64,000 nt of DNA from Eleusine coracana subsp. coracana (GCA_032690845.1 CM064433.1:42654658-42718657); one strand, 5' to 3'; positions 23,012-34,784 are shown, counted from the stretch's first letter. Translations and numbers: made by a program. The notes: generated from the letters alone by a model not told the origin.

Positions 23012-24690
23012 AGGTGGCAAGAGGCAGAAGCTTTCTGGGACCCCTAGTGACTCAGATGAGGATTTTGTTCCAGATGACTCTTCCCTTGTTCGTCGAGGTG
23101 GAGGAGGCAAGCGAGGCAGAGGTGTTGATGCTGGCCAAACCACATCCCGTGGTCTTGGCCTTGGTCGAGGCAAGAGCAAATAAAAAGCCCTCCCGCCTTG
23201 CCAGCCCTCTCCCAGTGACGATAAGGAGAGCGAGGAAGAATCAGAGGAAGAGGAAGAGCAGGGTCAGCGGGAGGAAGAGGAGGAATCTGAGGAGGATGCT
23301 GAGTTAGGGGATGAGGTCAACATGAGCCTCAGCCCGGAATACTCCGCTCCTACATTATCTGATCTGGCTTCGCTCCTACATTATCTACCAGATGTTGGCA
23401 CCATAGGTTACTGCAGATTCACGTATTCCAGTGCCTATGTCCAAGGATGGGATGAGAGAGTACATATTGAAGAATTCTTGGACCCAGCCCAAGAACCCAA
23501 CTATCACAAATGTAAAATTCTAGGACTTTACTCAGGTTTCTTGGTACAAGCATGTGCTCAAGAAGACCACTCACAGAGTAGCTCCCATGAAGTGCATTGA
23601 CTTGGCTTGGATGGTGTCATTCAATGACCCCACTTTTCAATTGATCAGGGCAGAGTGTGACAGGAGGAACTTGACTGATCTTATGGAGTTGCACTAGCAC
23701 TGGAATGATGAGTTGATAGCTCAGTTTTATACCACCCTATAGATTGAGCCAGATTCAGATAACCCCTTAACTCCAAGCTTCATTGGACCATCAAGGAAAC
23801 TGCTTCAGTGTCACATACTTCAACTTCTCACAGATTCTAGGCTTTGATGAGACTGACAGAGACAAGCCTAAAGTGACCATATATGATCCTCATGAAAGTG
23901 ATGATAGGATCTTCATGTATGATGTTAGGTATGCAGATCCTAAGCATGGAGTGGTACACGACTCTTACTATGGAATGAAGCCCTATTACCGTGTCCTCAA
24001 CAACATGCTTAGAGTGACTTTGACTCCAAAGGTGGGGGATCACTCTCACATCCTGAGCTCTACCAAGACACTTGTGTTTGCTATGAGAGAGGGAGCAGAC
24101 CCGTTCAGTGTGTTTGATTTCATTTGGGCAGAGATTCTCTACAACTCCCTACTACAACAAGTCATCTCTTTTGTATGCTCCTTATATCATGATGATGCTT
24201 CTCAGTGTGGTGGGTTGCCAGTTCTCCTGTGACCACAAGCACCCTTCCATCAAGCCCAAGAGGTTTCCTCTTATTGCCTCTCCTCCCAGAGATGGTTCTC
24301 CACCCCCCCCCCCCCCCCCCCGCAGTAGAGGATGTGCCATAGACTTCAGCAGCAGCGGCAGCGGCGGCAGCAGCCGGTCCTAGTGCTGCCCCTTGCCTTT
24401 GTCGTCGTTCTTCCAAGGTTACTCGTGCTCTCAACTCTATGTTTTGCATGTGCTAGGACATAGCGGTGGCAGTTAGGGAGAAGCGCCAAATGCTTACACA
24501 GATGCGTTCAGACATGGGGTTTCTAGTCACTTCTGCTAGTGTTCAGCTGCCACCTCCTATTGAGCTTACTCCTCTGCCGGATATGAGTTCCTATGATGAT
24601 CCCAGGGGTTTCTACACTCAGGCTACACAGGATGTCCAGCAGGCAGAGGATGATGATGAGGATGACAACGATGATAGCAACGAGGAGTGA
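23012..24690 (+). pseudogene. SIRE additional ORF (env-position protein), element C
   Basis: The same layout as in element A. Upstream lies TTTCTTGACAG (a 3' splice-site-like sequence ending near 23008). A basic, Ser/Asp-rich N-terminus (SGTPSDSDEDFVPDDSSLV) leads to an acidic stretch of Glu repeats at about 23210-23310 and a globular region with NFSQILGFDETDRD and PFSVFDFIWAEILY. A 14-residue acidic tail ends at TGA 24688-24690. Several in-frame stops occur (about 23181, 23696, 23741) and a C-run at 24302-24320 breaks the frame. It is related to the element A protein by the motif order and the FDFIW block. The protein's role is unknown. This copy is dead. Confidence 0.7.
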
Positions 24691-25183
24691 AGCATCAAGT
24701 GCCTCTACTTTTCTTTTCCCTTTTTGGTGTTGTGATGCCAAAGGGGGAGATGTATCTATCTTTTATTTTTTATTTTATGAGTTGTGAGGTGTGATAGAAA
24801 AATTTGCAATGTTTATGAGTTTGTAAAACTATAATTGTAATGTTTATGCTTTGAGTATAATTTGTGATTTGTGAGTTAATTTGGTATTCATATCTATTGT
24901 GATGATGTCTTGTTGGTTATCTCTCTCTAGATGCATTTGTCTGAAAATTATATGCCATTTGCATTGTTTCTATCTCTTATGGTTAATTGTTGCAAATTGA
25001 CATATATGCATAGTATTAATGCGAGCTCTCACACTTTTCTTTAAATATGTGCACTTGTTATCATTGCTCACATGCACACATTTAGGGGGAACTCCACACC
25101 TCTTTTATTCACAAAATGAAACTTATTGCATATTTCTTATGAAATTTAGTTGTGTTGTCATCAAACACCAAAAACGGGGAGAT
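24691..25183 (+). other. Element C 3' spacer with two polypurine tracts
   Basis: Non-coding. An internal PPT-like GATGCCAAAGGGGGAGAT lies at about 24735-24752 just after the additional ORF. The functional PPT AAAAACGGGGAGAT at 25170-25183 touches the 3' LTR. Confidence 0.7.
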
Positions 25184-26855
25184 TGAAAGTGCATCTAGGC
25201 CCCTAATTTTATTTTAGTGATTGACATCAATACAATTAAGAATGGACTAATGTTTTTATTGAGCATGTGTGTAGATGACTATATCAGTTGATGAATGAAA
25301 TACATTGAAACAAAAAGAGAAAAGAATACGGTCATTTGCCTCTAGTTGAAAGTTCAAAATACACTCAAGAATGAATATCATGAAGTTTTTATTTTTATCT
25401 TGAGTATAGGAAAGTCGTACTACCAAGAGGGGTATAATTTACAAGTTTGGTAAAGTCAAAATACTCAAAATTCCATCAAATTTAATTCTATCGAGCTATC
25501 TGTTTTACTCTCATCGGTAGTGCCGATGCACCTCATCGACAGTGCTAATCCATCCTTCCAGAGGCACTACTAAGTCCAGACAACTCTCTGGCCTTCTATC
25601 TTGCCAGTATCAGCAGTGTGGATAACCCCATCGGTAGTGCTGATCCTTCTCTCCAGATAGTGTTGTTTTCTCTGGCTCTCTGGCTGTAGCTCATCGGCAG
25701 TGCCGATCACCCTGATCGGCAGTGCTAGTCATTGCTTTCAAAGAGTCACTCTTTGTGTCTGGCTCGGGGTTGATTCCATTGGCAGTGCCGGTCCCGTCTT
25801 CATAGAGAACTTATTTCCTCAGGTTCTCTGGCAGACACTAATCAGCAGTGCCGATCAGGGTCTCCCAAGGACTTTGTCCTTCTCTGTGCCTGCCTTATCG
25901 GCAGTGCTGATGGGAGTCACGACAAGCTTCTATAGTGGTATGATAGTTATCAGAAACCCTAACAGCAGTGTCGATGGGTACATCGGTAGTGCTGGTCCGG
26001 GGCGTCCAGATAGGCCAACAGCCTTTTTTGGGGCCTTCCTATATAAGCCCCAACCCACACTTCAGTCATTCTCTCTCCAACCCAAAAATCAAAAGTCACT
26101 TGTGAGCTCCACTCTCCTCACTCTCTCTCTCTCCTAGTGAAAGCTTCATCCTTTGAGCTGAGCACAAGATTCCTAGTGATTGAGAGCATTCATTCCACTA
26201 TTGAGCATTCAACTTTGCCATATGTGTGATTTGTGCTTGTTACTCTTGGAGCTTTGCTCCTAGACGGTTAGCGGTACCCGTAGAGCTCCCAACTTGTGTG
26301 GTGACACCTCGGGAAGTTCGTATTACCCATTCCATAAGGGATTTGCTAGTGGAGAACTCAAGCTCGATCTTTGTGGTCGCTTGAGTGAGAATAGAGTTGA
26401 AAGAGACTAGGTCCTTTATGAACTTCTCAACGAAGACATAGAGTTCTTTGTGAGCTCGAACTTTGGTAACAAATCTTGTGTCTTCATGTGCTCCCTTTTA
26501 TTACTTGTAGTTCCTGTTCATGTTCTAGGGTTTCCTCTTCTTTTGACTAAATTCGACCGATCTACTTGTGCAGGATTTTTTATTTGTTGCTAATATATTT
26601 TAGTGTCCTATTCTTACCTATTGTAGTATTCCCTCTCACTTAGCTAGCTATGGAACCAACTTAGGCTTTCTCTTTGTGCACTGTTATTATCTCATCAACA
26701 CTGCCGATTACCCATTGGCAGCTCCCATCGGCATTGCCGGTGGTTGGGATCGGCACTGCCGGTCAACTGATAAAAATTTATTAAGTCTAATTTCACAGGA
26801 GTTTTAGGTTTGCCTATTTACCACCCTCTCCCCCCCCCCCTCTAGGAAACACTTG
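25184..26855 (+). repeat. Element C 3' LTR
   Basis: About 1.67 kb, beginning TGAAAGTGCATCTAGGCCCC and ending near CTAGGAAACACTT, with a C-run just before. It is related in layout to family A (a shared CTAGACGGTTAG phrase, the Leu-rich-looking 3' half, and the pyrimidine run before the end) but differs in sequence. The right end is uncertain by a few bases because the terminal CA is not preserved. Confidence 0.75.
25512..26047 (+). promoter_or_regulatory. U3 dyad cluster and TATA box, family C
   Basis: About ten dyads around CATCGGCAGTGCCGATG, for example CATCGGTAGTGCCGATG at 25512-25528 and CATCGGCAGTGCCGATC at 25692-25708. The last is near 25981-25997. TATATAAG lies at 26040-26047. A second group of three lies at about 26695-26765 near the LTR end. 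Confidence 0.6.
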
Positions 26856-27104
26856 TGTAGGAGTTGCTTTGGGTTGTTTGATCACCCTCGTATGTATTGT
26901 GCTACTCATGCTTGTGTGCTCTAGCTATTTATCTTGTAGCATTACATGAGTAGGCTCCTTTCCTAGCTTGTAGTTTGCTTCCACGTGTCTTTGATTACTA
27001 GCTTGCATAAGAGTTGTATTGCTTTGTGTGATCCACTAGTATGCTTAGGTTGTTGTTCCTTTCATAGTGCTATTATCTTGTTAATGTGATCACCACTAGA
27101 ATTG
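26855..27104 (+). repeat. B'-type LTR tail, second copy
   Basis: Matches 22551-22805 almost throughout, from GTGTAGGAGTTGCTTTGG to CACTAGAATTG, with small indels. It stops abruptly at about 27104. It is probably the remainder of the B' 3' LTR that element C entered. Confidence 0.7.
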
Positions 27105-27717
27105 TTGCTTAGGCCTGCCTCGGCCATCACAGAGATAGGTGCTGACATATTGATGAGGATGAATCTAGGGCTCCAAGTCTGTGAGCATATATCCGGCCCG
27201 ATAGCAGGGGAAGGGAAGCAGCGCGCCCGATGGACGACAGAGGGAGGGAGGATGTGGCAGCGTCGAGTGCAAGAGAGGGAGAAGAGAGAGAAAGGAAGAA
27301 AAGAGAAAAGGAGAAATATAAAAATAGTAGGACCTACGTATTGGGAGGGGAATAAGAGGCTCCCAAACTTGAGGCTAGGAGGGAGAAATTTTAGTGCCCA
27401 TGCAAAATGGGAGGCTAAGTTGGGGCTTCACTAGAGTTCAATTTCTGCATGGACAAGTAAAAATTACTGTTGGGGCCCAAGTAGGGACTTTCTCTGAAGA
27501 TGCTCCAATTAAATGCCTTTAAACTTATCACAATGTAGTTCACTCAACGCATTGGTTTAGACAAATTTCTTTGAGCATTACTAGGTTATTAGGTAACATC
27601 CGAGACTCCATAATAGGTTTTTCATCAGTACAAGGAAAAGAAAATAGATAAGCACTAGCAACATAAGCCACACATTCCTCTCTGCACCTTGAATCTCTTT
27701 CCTCTCTGTAAGCTTCA
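27105..27717. other. MITE-like segment and unassigned DNA
   Basis: 27105-27515 is a purine-rich block (many GAGAGAAAG) ending AGTAGGGACTTTCTCTGAAGA and GATGCTCC. It resembles 11410-11700 and could be a PIF/Harbinger-type MITE. 27516-27717 shows nothing I recognise. Confidence 0.35.
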
Positions 27718-29317
27718 TGATCATTGTTGTTTGGAAACCCCAAGGTATGAATATTTTGGTGATTGAGTAACAACATGAAATGGTTACTAATGCCTACATC
27801 TAGTGTTGTGGATGTAGAACAAACTATTAACTCAAATATGAATTTAGTGAATGTCACCTTGATGATCAATGGAGGACTCGGTAGAGTGCCATGGAGATCT
27901 TGATGGAGACTCGCGGTGGTGGAGATGGATCAAGGCTAAGGACAGCTAGGTCCAAGTGTGTGTGATCACTTGGCTAGTGTGTAGGCTTGAGTCCATAGGA
28001 AAAACCGAACCATCAAGAGGACACGAGTCATTCTCTTAGGATTCTCTAGGGTTAAAGTGTTGGGATGCTCAAATAAAGCTCTAGGATAGTTAGAGTGGCC
28101 GTGGAGAAGGATTGATCAAGGCTTGAAAGCTTGGAGACGAGTCAAGAGGACAACAAGTGTCAGCTTCGGGATAAATCACCATAAGGTACGGCGTGGTCAC
28201 CGTAGGATACATTGAGAAATGCTCCTATACACGAAGGTATGTGGGTATCACCATATGGTGTGGAGGTTAAGTCACCGGTACAGAAGGGACAAAATCTCTG
28301 GACTGGATGTCGTTGTAAGATACGACGAGTCAAGGAGAAGAAGGCCATTTTTCAGGTACTCTGTGGAGACCTTACGCCGACCTACGGTGACCTAAGGATG
28401 CGAAGGAAGTGGCCAAAACACAAGTGTTGCCGTTGACGTTACGGCGAGATCATCGTATGATACGAAGAACGGAGGAATTGAAGTGGCTAGTTTCTGGTAC
28501 TCTCTGGAGGCCTTACGGCGATGCTGCCATAAGGTACGGTGACCTAGAGGATTTGTGTGCAGAGAGACATTGGAGATCAGAGTCTGACGTATGGTTGAGC
28601 AGAGGTCACCATATTGTACGGTGACTATACTGAGAGGTCATCGTACTGTACGATGGTACATTACGATGATGGGCTCTTAGGTTCATCAGCTTTTTGGCAA
28701 CGGCTAGTGAAATAGTTGGAGACTATATATAGCTATTGTTGGGGTCTTTCAGACCTCTCTTGGCCATTTGGATAGCCGGACAAACTTGGGGAGTGCCAAG
28801 CGGAAAAGAGGAGACGCTAGAGCAAAGATTGGAGTTACCTTTGAATGTCTTGGAGAGTAACACAAGAGCTTCCTGTGTCTCTATTCTAGGAAAGGTTGTA
28901 GAGAGGATTACTGTTGTTACTCTGGGTCTATGGCAAGGCCTAGACCGGTTAGGTATCAGTGATCGAGCCTATCGTATCGTGATGTGTTCTGAAAGCCGTC
29001 ACAAGTCTATACAAGGTTTGAACTCGCTTTTGAAAGGAGCATCATGAGAGAGCGCCCGTGTGTGCACTCCGGGAGTGCAGCAAGTCCTTAAGGGAGGCAA
29101 GCTTATGCTCGAGGAGTCGAGGACTCGATGAGCAGTGGTCATGCAACCATTGTTTGGTTTGGCATCGCATGCATTGCATCATATCATTAGCTCAGTAGAA
29201 TTGCATAGGCTCTGTCGTTAGTAAGGTGGAAGAATTGGGAGAAATTTGTTTGGGTTGACGATCCACATTACCAGTACAATTCACCCCTCCCCCTCTTAGA
29301 CTCCTAAATTCTTTCAC
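27718..29317 (+). repeat. LTR of family B (probable solo LTR)
   Basis: About 1.6 kb starting TGATCATTGTTG and CCCCAAGGTATGAATATTTT, ending in a pyrimidine run and AAATTCTTTCA. It has B-type dyads, a TATATATAG box at about 28723 and GCCTAGACCGGTTAGGTATC near 28945. No PBS, coding region or second LTR adjoins it. No target duplication is clear. Confidence 0.65.
28160..28731 (+). promoter_or_regulatory. U3 dyad cluster and TATA box, family B
   Basis: Dyads such as TCACCATATTGTACGGTGA (28606-28624) and the perfect odd palindrome CATCGTACTGTACGATG (28639-28655), with many weaker copies from 28185 on. TATATATAG follows at about 28723-28731. Confidence 0.6.
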
Positions 29318-30313
29318 CCTCTGGTGCGATGCCGACAGCCATCAACCTCCATGAACTAGCTGGCAGCAAAAATTGAAGTGCAACGGAAGTGGCCGCAAAG
29401 ATTAAGGATAGCAAACTAGGGATGATGTGTAGTCCGCATATGCAAAAATTACCCCTATGAAAAAAGTCTTCAAGAAACTGAGCCAACTGAAATCACCACG
29501 ATCCCCTCACTGTTGATAGTGCTAGAGTAGGGTTTCCCTTCCCTGGTGCACTGGCATAAGGGTGAACAAGAAATTCCCTTATTAACAGCATGTATTTATT
29601 TGAATATTAATTGAAAATTTTAAAGACAAATGAATTGCGGCAACAGAGTATGTCATTTTTAATGAAAGAATAATTAAGGTAAATAAAACACACATACTAC
29701 AAAATGGTTAGGTCCACGTTTAAATCCTAGATTTAACACAGATGACGTCCCTGTTGACAGCGACACGCATGTTGTGTTAGTGAATCTTAAAATCAAATCG
29801 TCCAGTCTTTGAAGGCACTCATAAAGATGAGTTTGTGTGCATATGTTTATAGGGTGAGTACTGGTGGGTGCACATGATTGTCTGTGTTTGTACTTTAAAA
29901 AACACACACATGCTAAGTCCGAAATTTGTTGGAACCTAATAGCTGGCTGCTGAGTGCTGACCCACTTTGCGTCAGCACATGCTAAAGGCCCACTGAAACA
30001 GGCAGGACACCTGACATAATACATCAAATTTCTATGAATCTTGAAGGGAAAGAAAATAAAGTATGACAATTATTCAGAGGAAACCTTAAATAGTTTGCAT
30101 ACAAATCACACACCAGCAATACAACACAAAAAAGGAGACAAATGTATCAGTAGAGAGCGAATTGCAGGCAACTAAACATATCAAGCAAATGCTTTCCATG
30201 CATAATTGACGATGAATATCCTGAACATACAATCTGTTCAATTCATATAGGATAATCGTTAGGGGAGGAGGGACAAAGCATGCACAGAAACTTCAATTTT
30301 GTTCCTACTTACA
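29318..30313. other. 3' flank of the NLR gene
   Basis: AT-rich, with no supported gene or complete element. Part of it, nearest 30313, should be the NLR 3' UTR. Confidence 0.4.
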
Positions 30314-33244
30314 TCAGAGATGTTGTGCCACTGCTCCGTCTATGTCGTCAGTTCCTCTATGAAGAGAAATCAACTTTGGAAAGTACAGGTCCCTGACAGA
30401 AAGGATTTTGCTAAGGTCCTGGATGTTTTGCAGCTCGCGGATTGAATCAAGTGACTCCACATGCAAAACTTCGAGACTTTCCAATGAACCATCTAGAATC
30501 TTGAGATCAGTCACTGCATCAATTTTCGTTAGTACAAGCCTCCTCAACTTAGCGAAGCTGTTCTTTTGAAATACCAGCTGGCTGATGCCACTGACTCTAT
30601 GGAGGCTGAGAGAGACAAGTTTGCATAAATTTTTTGAGAGCTCCAACAGAGAATCCTCCCAAAGGTTGCACCAGCTTAGTTCCAGAGACTGAAGACTTTT
30701 AGACATGAAAATGGGACACTCAAATGTCTTGTTAAACAACCTTCCTCTTACAACAAGCCTTTTTAGATGATCTGAGGTCAGGGTTTGAAAGCGGAGTTCC
30801 TCCTTGCTATGGCATGCACTTACCGTCAAGCTTGAAAGGGATGAAATCTTTGACAAGGAAGCAAACAATGTCTTACAGGACCTTCCTTCCACATTACCAA
30901 CGCATAGACTTGATAACTGGGTCAGATGATTCACATTGTTTTCAAAGAAGGTGCTTGTTTGCACTGTCTCAAGTGTCTGCAGTTCTTTCAAGTGCTTCAC
31001 ACCCTTTCGTGCTCTCAGACTCCTGAAAAATAGGAACTCCGTCTGGCTTTTGTCGATCAAATTATCAGCAAAAAGATGCCTCAGTGTTGTAAGATTGCCT
31101 ATCCAACTGGGTAGTTCTTGTATTCCGCTCCACTTCAGGTCCAAAGTTTGCAGACTATAAAGCCTGTGCATTGAATACGGAAGTTCTCTTATTTCTGTAT
31201 TCCGCAGGCCGAGATATCGTAGATTAAACAGATGGTAACCAATATTGTATGGTAATTTCTTAATTTGTGATCCTTGCAGTTCCAGAACAGTAATATACTT
31301 ATGCTTGCTTGGTAATGAAGCTGGTATGGATGGCAAACATGAAGCAGCATCTTCGCCTGCTATAAGAGTCCGAAGGTGCGGAAAATCTATTGGTGATCCA
31401 ATATCTTCATGATATTTGGAAATAAATAGACAGCGGACATTTGTATCCATCTCTTCAAGTTTAACACCATGGCAGGAAGCTCCAAATTCTTCTTTCTGAG
31501 ATATAGATACAGCCAGCTCATGCACCACAATTGGCATCCTGCAGCTTGCTACTTGACCAAACTCATCCGAGTCAATAATTTGAAGAAATCCCCAGCGAAT
31601 CAGCTCCTGTACATAGTTGTAGGCAATTTCCTCCAGTTGAGATGATACCTGTTTCTCAATGAATCCCTCTGCAATCCATAACCGGACAAGCCTCTCTGGC
31701 AACAGGAGATGACCAGCTGGGAAAATGCTACAATACAAAAGGCAGTTCTTCAGATGCATTGGCAAGTTGTTATAACTTACATAAAGAATTTTGTGTATGT
31801 CATTCAGGCTGGACTTGCTATCTCTAATCCGACAAATTTGCTCAATCATTTCATGCCACACTGACTGTGTCGGCTGCTTTAAGGAGAGTGATGCTCCAAT
31901 AGAGACAATTGCTTGTGGCAGCTGGTCACACAAGGTAATAATCCTCTTACTTGTTTCACGCAGTTGTTCAGGGCAGTTGTTTGATCCAAAAGCCTTTGCA
32001 CAGAAGAGATTGAAAGCTTCATCAAAACGTAAGCATGTAAGCTCCATGCATTCGAGATCCTGGATGTCCGACAGTTTCTTGGAAAGTGGCAACCTTGATA
32101 AAGGTCCAACATCATTTGGGGAATTGCCTGTTTTCTGGGCAGCTCGCTCTCGCTTCCTCTTCTTGGGTGTTGGTTTACTAGGAACCAATGGTGCTGGTGG
32201 TTCGGACGAGCTCGATGGTGTATCGAACTCAGCCTCCACTGAACACTCACTTCCGGAAGCCACCCCACGCATCCGGGTGATTATGATAATCCGACTACTC
32301 ATTTTATTGTTGAAAGAGGTATGGCGCGCTTTTCGAACTGCATCTGGCACCTGTACATCATCAAATACAAACAGGAATTTCTTCTTCTTTAGACCAGCCA
32401 TCAGTGATTGTATATAATCCTCAACAGTGGAACTCTCAGTGAAAGAGTCATCCATCTGTAGTTCTTGAATCGTTCTTTTCAAAACAGCATCATCAGTGCT
32501 GGGACACTGGGACAAGGATATCCATGCAGTGCAGTCAAAATCTTTCCTCACGCTTTGATAAACATCCTTGACAAGATGGGTTTTCCCTGACCCACGTTGA
32601 CCGCATATTGCTATTACAGAAAGATCTTGTCCTCCCTTATCTAATAACATAATAAGTTCTTCCCTCCTTTCACCATATGTAAGCTCGTTGTTAGAGACAT
32701 GAGACTGTATTGAAAATACAGGCAATGAAATTTGGCTATCCACTTGCACCCAACGCTTTTTCATCTTTGAAAGATGCTCAAGTTCTACTTCAATTTCTTT
32801 AAGCTGAGCAACCAACCGGCGTGAAGCTAAAGCAAATGCTGGCACATCAAAAAGCTTTTTCCCAACACCTTTTCTCTGGAGAATGCGGACAATGTATTCA
32901 TCCATGGTTTGCTCAACAAGGCATCCAAGCTTCCGTGCCTCCCCAATCCAACTTTGAAGTACCTGCTTGTTGTCGTATCTGGTCTCCATTTGAGCCAGAA
33001 AGCAGTGAATCATGCGAAGTTCACTTTCTATCCGCCTCATTCTACCATGAAGCTCTGCTTGTCTTGTGACTAATAGTTCTTCTGATGCTGCCGCAGACAG
33101 TCTTCTCACAAAAATATCAAGGAAAATGGACGCAACACATCTGGCTGAAGTTTCACCCTGTTCATGACCCAAAGCAGTAGTTTTTTCTCGACCCAGGGCA
33201 ATACCTATTTTCCTGAGAGCTAGATATATTGCAGTTTCAGCCAT
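30314..33244 (-). CDS. Coiled-coil NLR immune receptor
   Basis: 976 codons, single exon, TGA at 30314-30316. NLRs are cytosolic receptors that sense pathogen effectors. The N-terminal Rx-like helical region is about residues 35-165. NB-ARC: P-loop GQRGSGKTHL 215-224, kinase 2 KKFLFVFDDV 288-297, RNBS-B SSRIIIITR 316-324, RNBS-C block 399-420, GLPL position DQLPQAIVSIG 440-450 and RNBS-D CLLYCSIFPAG 501-511. The MHD position reads VVHEL (573-577). LRRs run from about 600 to the end. Oddities: between RNBS-B and RNBS-C about 60 extra residues (331-392), rich in Ser/Pro, contain PKKRKRERAAQK at 360-371, a nuclear-localisation-like patch. GLPLA is degenerate (QLPQA) and the P-loop lacks the usual GVGKTT. 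No stop or shift breaks the frame, so it may be functional, perhaps as a helper-type or ATPase-weak NLR. That last part is inference. Confidence 0.9.
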   Translation of the reverse strand: MAETAIYLALRKIGIALGREKTTALGHEQGETSARCVASIFLDIFVRRLSAAASEELLVTRQAELHGRMRRIESELRMIHCFLAQMETRYDNKQVLQSWIGEARKLGCLVEQTMDEYIVRILQRKGVGKKLFDVPAFALASRRLVAQLKEIEVELEHLSKMKKRWVQVDSQISLPVFSIQSHVSNNELTYGERREELIMLLDKGGQDLSVIAICGQRGSGKTHLVKDVYQSVRKDFDCTAWISLSQCPSTDDAVLKRTIQELQMDDSFTESSTVEDYIQSLMAGLKKKKFLFVFDDVQVPDAVRKARHTSFNNKMSSRIIIITRMRGVASGSECSVEAEFDTPSSSSEPPAPLVPSKPTPKKRKRERAAQKTGNSPNDVGPLSRLPLSKKLSDIQDLECMELTCLRFDEAFNLFCAKAFGSNNCPEQLRETSKRIITLCDQLPQAIVSIGASLSLKQPTQSVWHEMIEQICRIRDSKSSLNDIHKILYVSYNNLPMHLKNCLLYCSIFPAGHLLLPERLVRLWIAEGFIEKQVSSQLEEIAYNYVQELIRWGFLQIIDSDEFGQVASCRMPIVVHELAVSISQKEEFGASCHGVKLEEMDTNVRCLFISKYHEDIGSPIDFPHLRTLIAGEDAASCLPSIPASLPSKHKYITVLELQGSQIKKLPYNIGYHLFNLRYLGLRNTEIRELPYSMHRLYSLQTLDLKWSGIQELPSWIGNLTTLRHLFADNLIDKSQTEFLFFRSLRARKGVKHLKELQTLETVQTSTFFENNVNHLTQLSSLCVGNVEGRSCKTLFASLSKISSLSSLTVSACHSKEELRFQTLTSDHLKRLVVRGRLFNKTFECPIFMSKSLQSLELSWCNLWEDSLLELSKNLCKLVSLSLHRVSGISQLVFQKNSFAKLRRLVLTKIDAVTDLKILDGSLESLEVLHVESLDSIRELQNIQDLSKILSVRDLYFPKLISLHRGTDDIDGAVAQHL

Positions 33245-34784
33245 CCCCTTTTTTCCCTACCTCTGGGCAATGAGTGACGTCTCAGAACCCTACAACAGTG
33301 CTTCTACGACATGTTGGACGTCAAGTACATACTGATTGTCTGCATGTCTTTCTCTTTACCTCTGCATACAAGAGAAAGAATTCACATCATTGTGGCAACC
33401 ATATATACACACTAAATGCAAATTTCAAATATCTGTTTTTGTGTTTTCTTCTTGATTTTTTTATACTAACAGCTACCCAAATTGATTGTCGAGATGGCTT
33501 TACTCTTGCAGTACGTAATAACAATTACAAAAATTGACCTGATAATTTATACTTAGGGAATATTAATTATTAGCTACTCATAGTAGTAGGCAGCCTTTCT
33601 AAGGGAATATTTCTGATCAATTCCAGTCAAAGACACCTTCATATTTTATCAATAGAGGCTGCCATATATTGATTTCTATACACTGGTACAGTTCTTTAAA
33701 CCTTCATAGTTGTGTCAGATGTTACGACATATGTGCACTGTAAGAGGTTTCCATTAGCTAAAACTTGTACACATTACAACCATATGTCTGTATAAAAAAA
33801 GTACTTACAGCCGTTAAAGTGCATTTTACAAATCTACATGTCTATACTTATAACTTGTTTGGGAACCCCTTGAAGTGCATTTACAAATGAATAAAGTGCA
33901 TAATATGAAATGCAATACCTTATCCTGTTACTCAGAGAACTACAAAGCAACAGTGTGTGATTAGGTAATACCTGCTAGATATTAGTGGGAACAACAAAAC
34001 AACTCAGTTCTCCTTTTGCAGCTGGAAGGAGCTAGAATTGGGGGCAATATGCATGGTTCAGATCCTCAGCATCCAACTGTAATAGTAGCAATTTCGAATT
34101 TAATTCTAGGAGTAAGAACCCAAAGACCTCTATCTCTCAAACGTAAGGCTAGATATCTGAAAAGTACCAACGCAATCAGAAATCGTTGTAGTAGAATAAT
34201 GTTATAACAAAGAAGAAGAACAATAGCTCCCATCTAAGGGAGGAAGAAGCAAATGGCTCCACAATAGGAGAGTAAGAGTACATACCATATATGTTGTGTT
34301 CACCGTCAATCAGCATGGCTCTAATGTGAAGCAAGGGGCCAATAAGAGGCATGGGGATGGGAATACACGTTGACCAGAAGACTTGCCAGCGGTAGGTGAG
34401 GGGTGTCAGCATAGAAACAGTATGACAATCTGTAGAGAGCCAATAAATAAATCATGGTCCAAGTCCTTGACGAGAATAGCAGCAATTACAGCTGAAATGA
34501 ATGACATGATACTGACAAAAAAACTAAATTCGTGAGGGGCTTCGGGAATTATTGGTCAACTTTTGTAAACAAATGCCGGTTGACACATGATATCCTGATT
34601 TCATGAGAAGTGAGGTATGAAATCCAATCATGGTGATTCCATGAATCTGCACAAGCTTGAGCCCATGTCATATCCTGAATGTGACTAACAAAGAAGTTGA
34701 TTTGCGTAGAAGATATCAATAGAAGTTAATTTGCATAATATCTAGACTAACTTGATTTGTACTAATGTCCAACAACAGCAATCG

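Larger units (their letters stand above)
22907..26855 (+). mobile_element. Element C: SIRE-lineage element, 5' part missing
   Basis: An internal region with an additional ORF (about 23010-24690), a PPT at 25170-25183 and a 3' LTR (25184-26855). There is no matching 5' LTR. The left neighbour is instead the end of the B' LTR. The right neighbour (26855-27104) is B'-like LTR tail sequence. The simplest reading is that C was inserted in the 3' LTR of the B' element. A later deletion would have joined the B' PBS region to the C interior, removing the B' interior, the C 5' LTR and C gag-pol. Confidence 0.65.

Noticed and set aside
25512..26010. Regularly repeated short sequence that might suggest a CRISPR array
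   Set aside because: Repeat spacing is irregular, the units are palindromes in an LTR, and the genome is plant nuclear.
27718..29317. A 5-bp target duplication for the family B LTR
   Set aside because: The flanks do not match at any plausible end positions, so solo-LTR status remains likely but not shown.
31791..32417. A 208-codon plus-strand ORF within NLR 1
   Set aside because: Antisense shadow of the NB-ARC region. No domain and no support for transcription.
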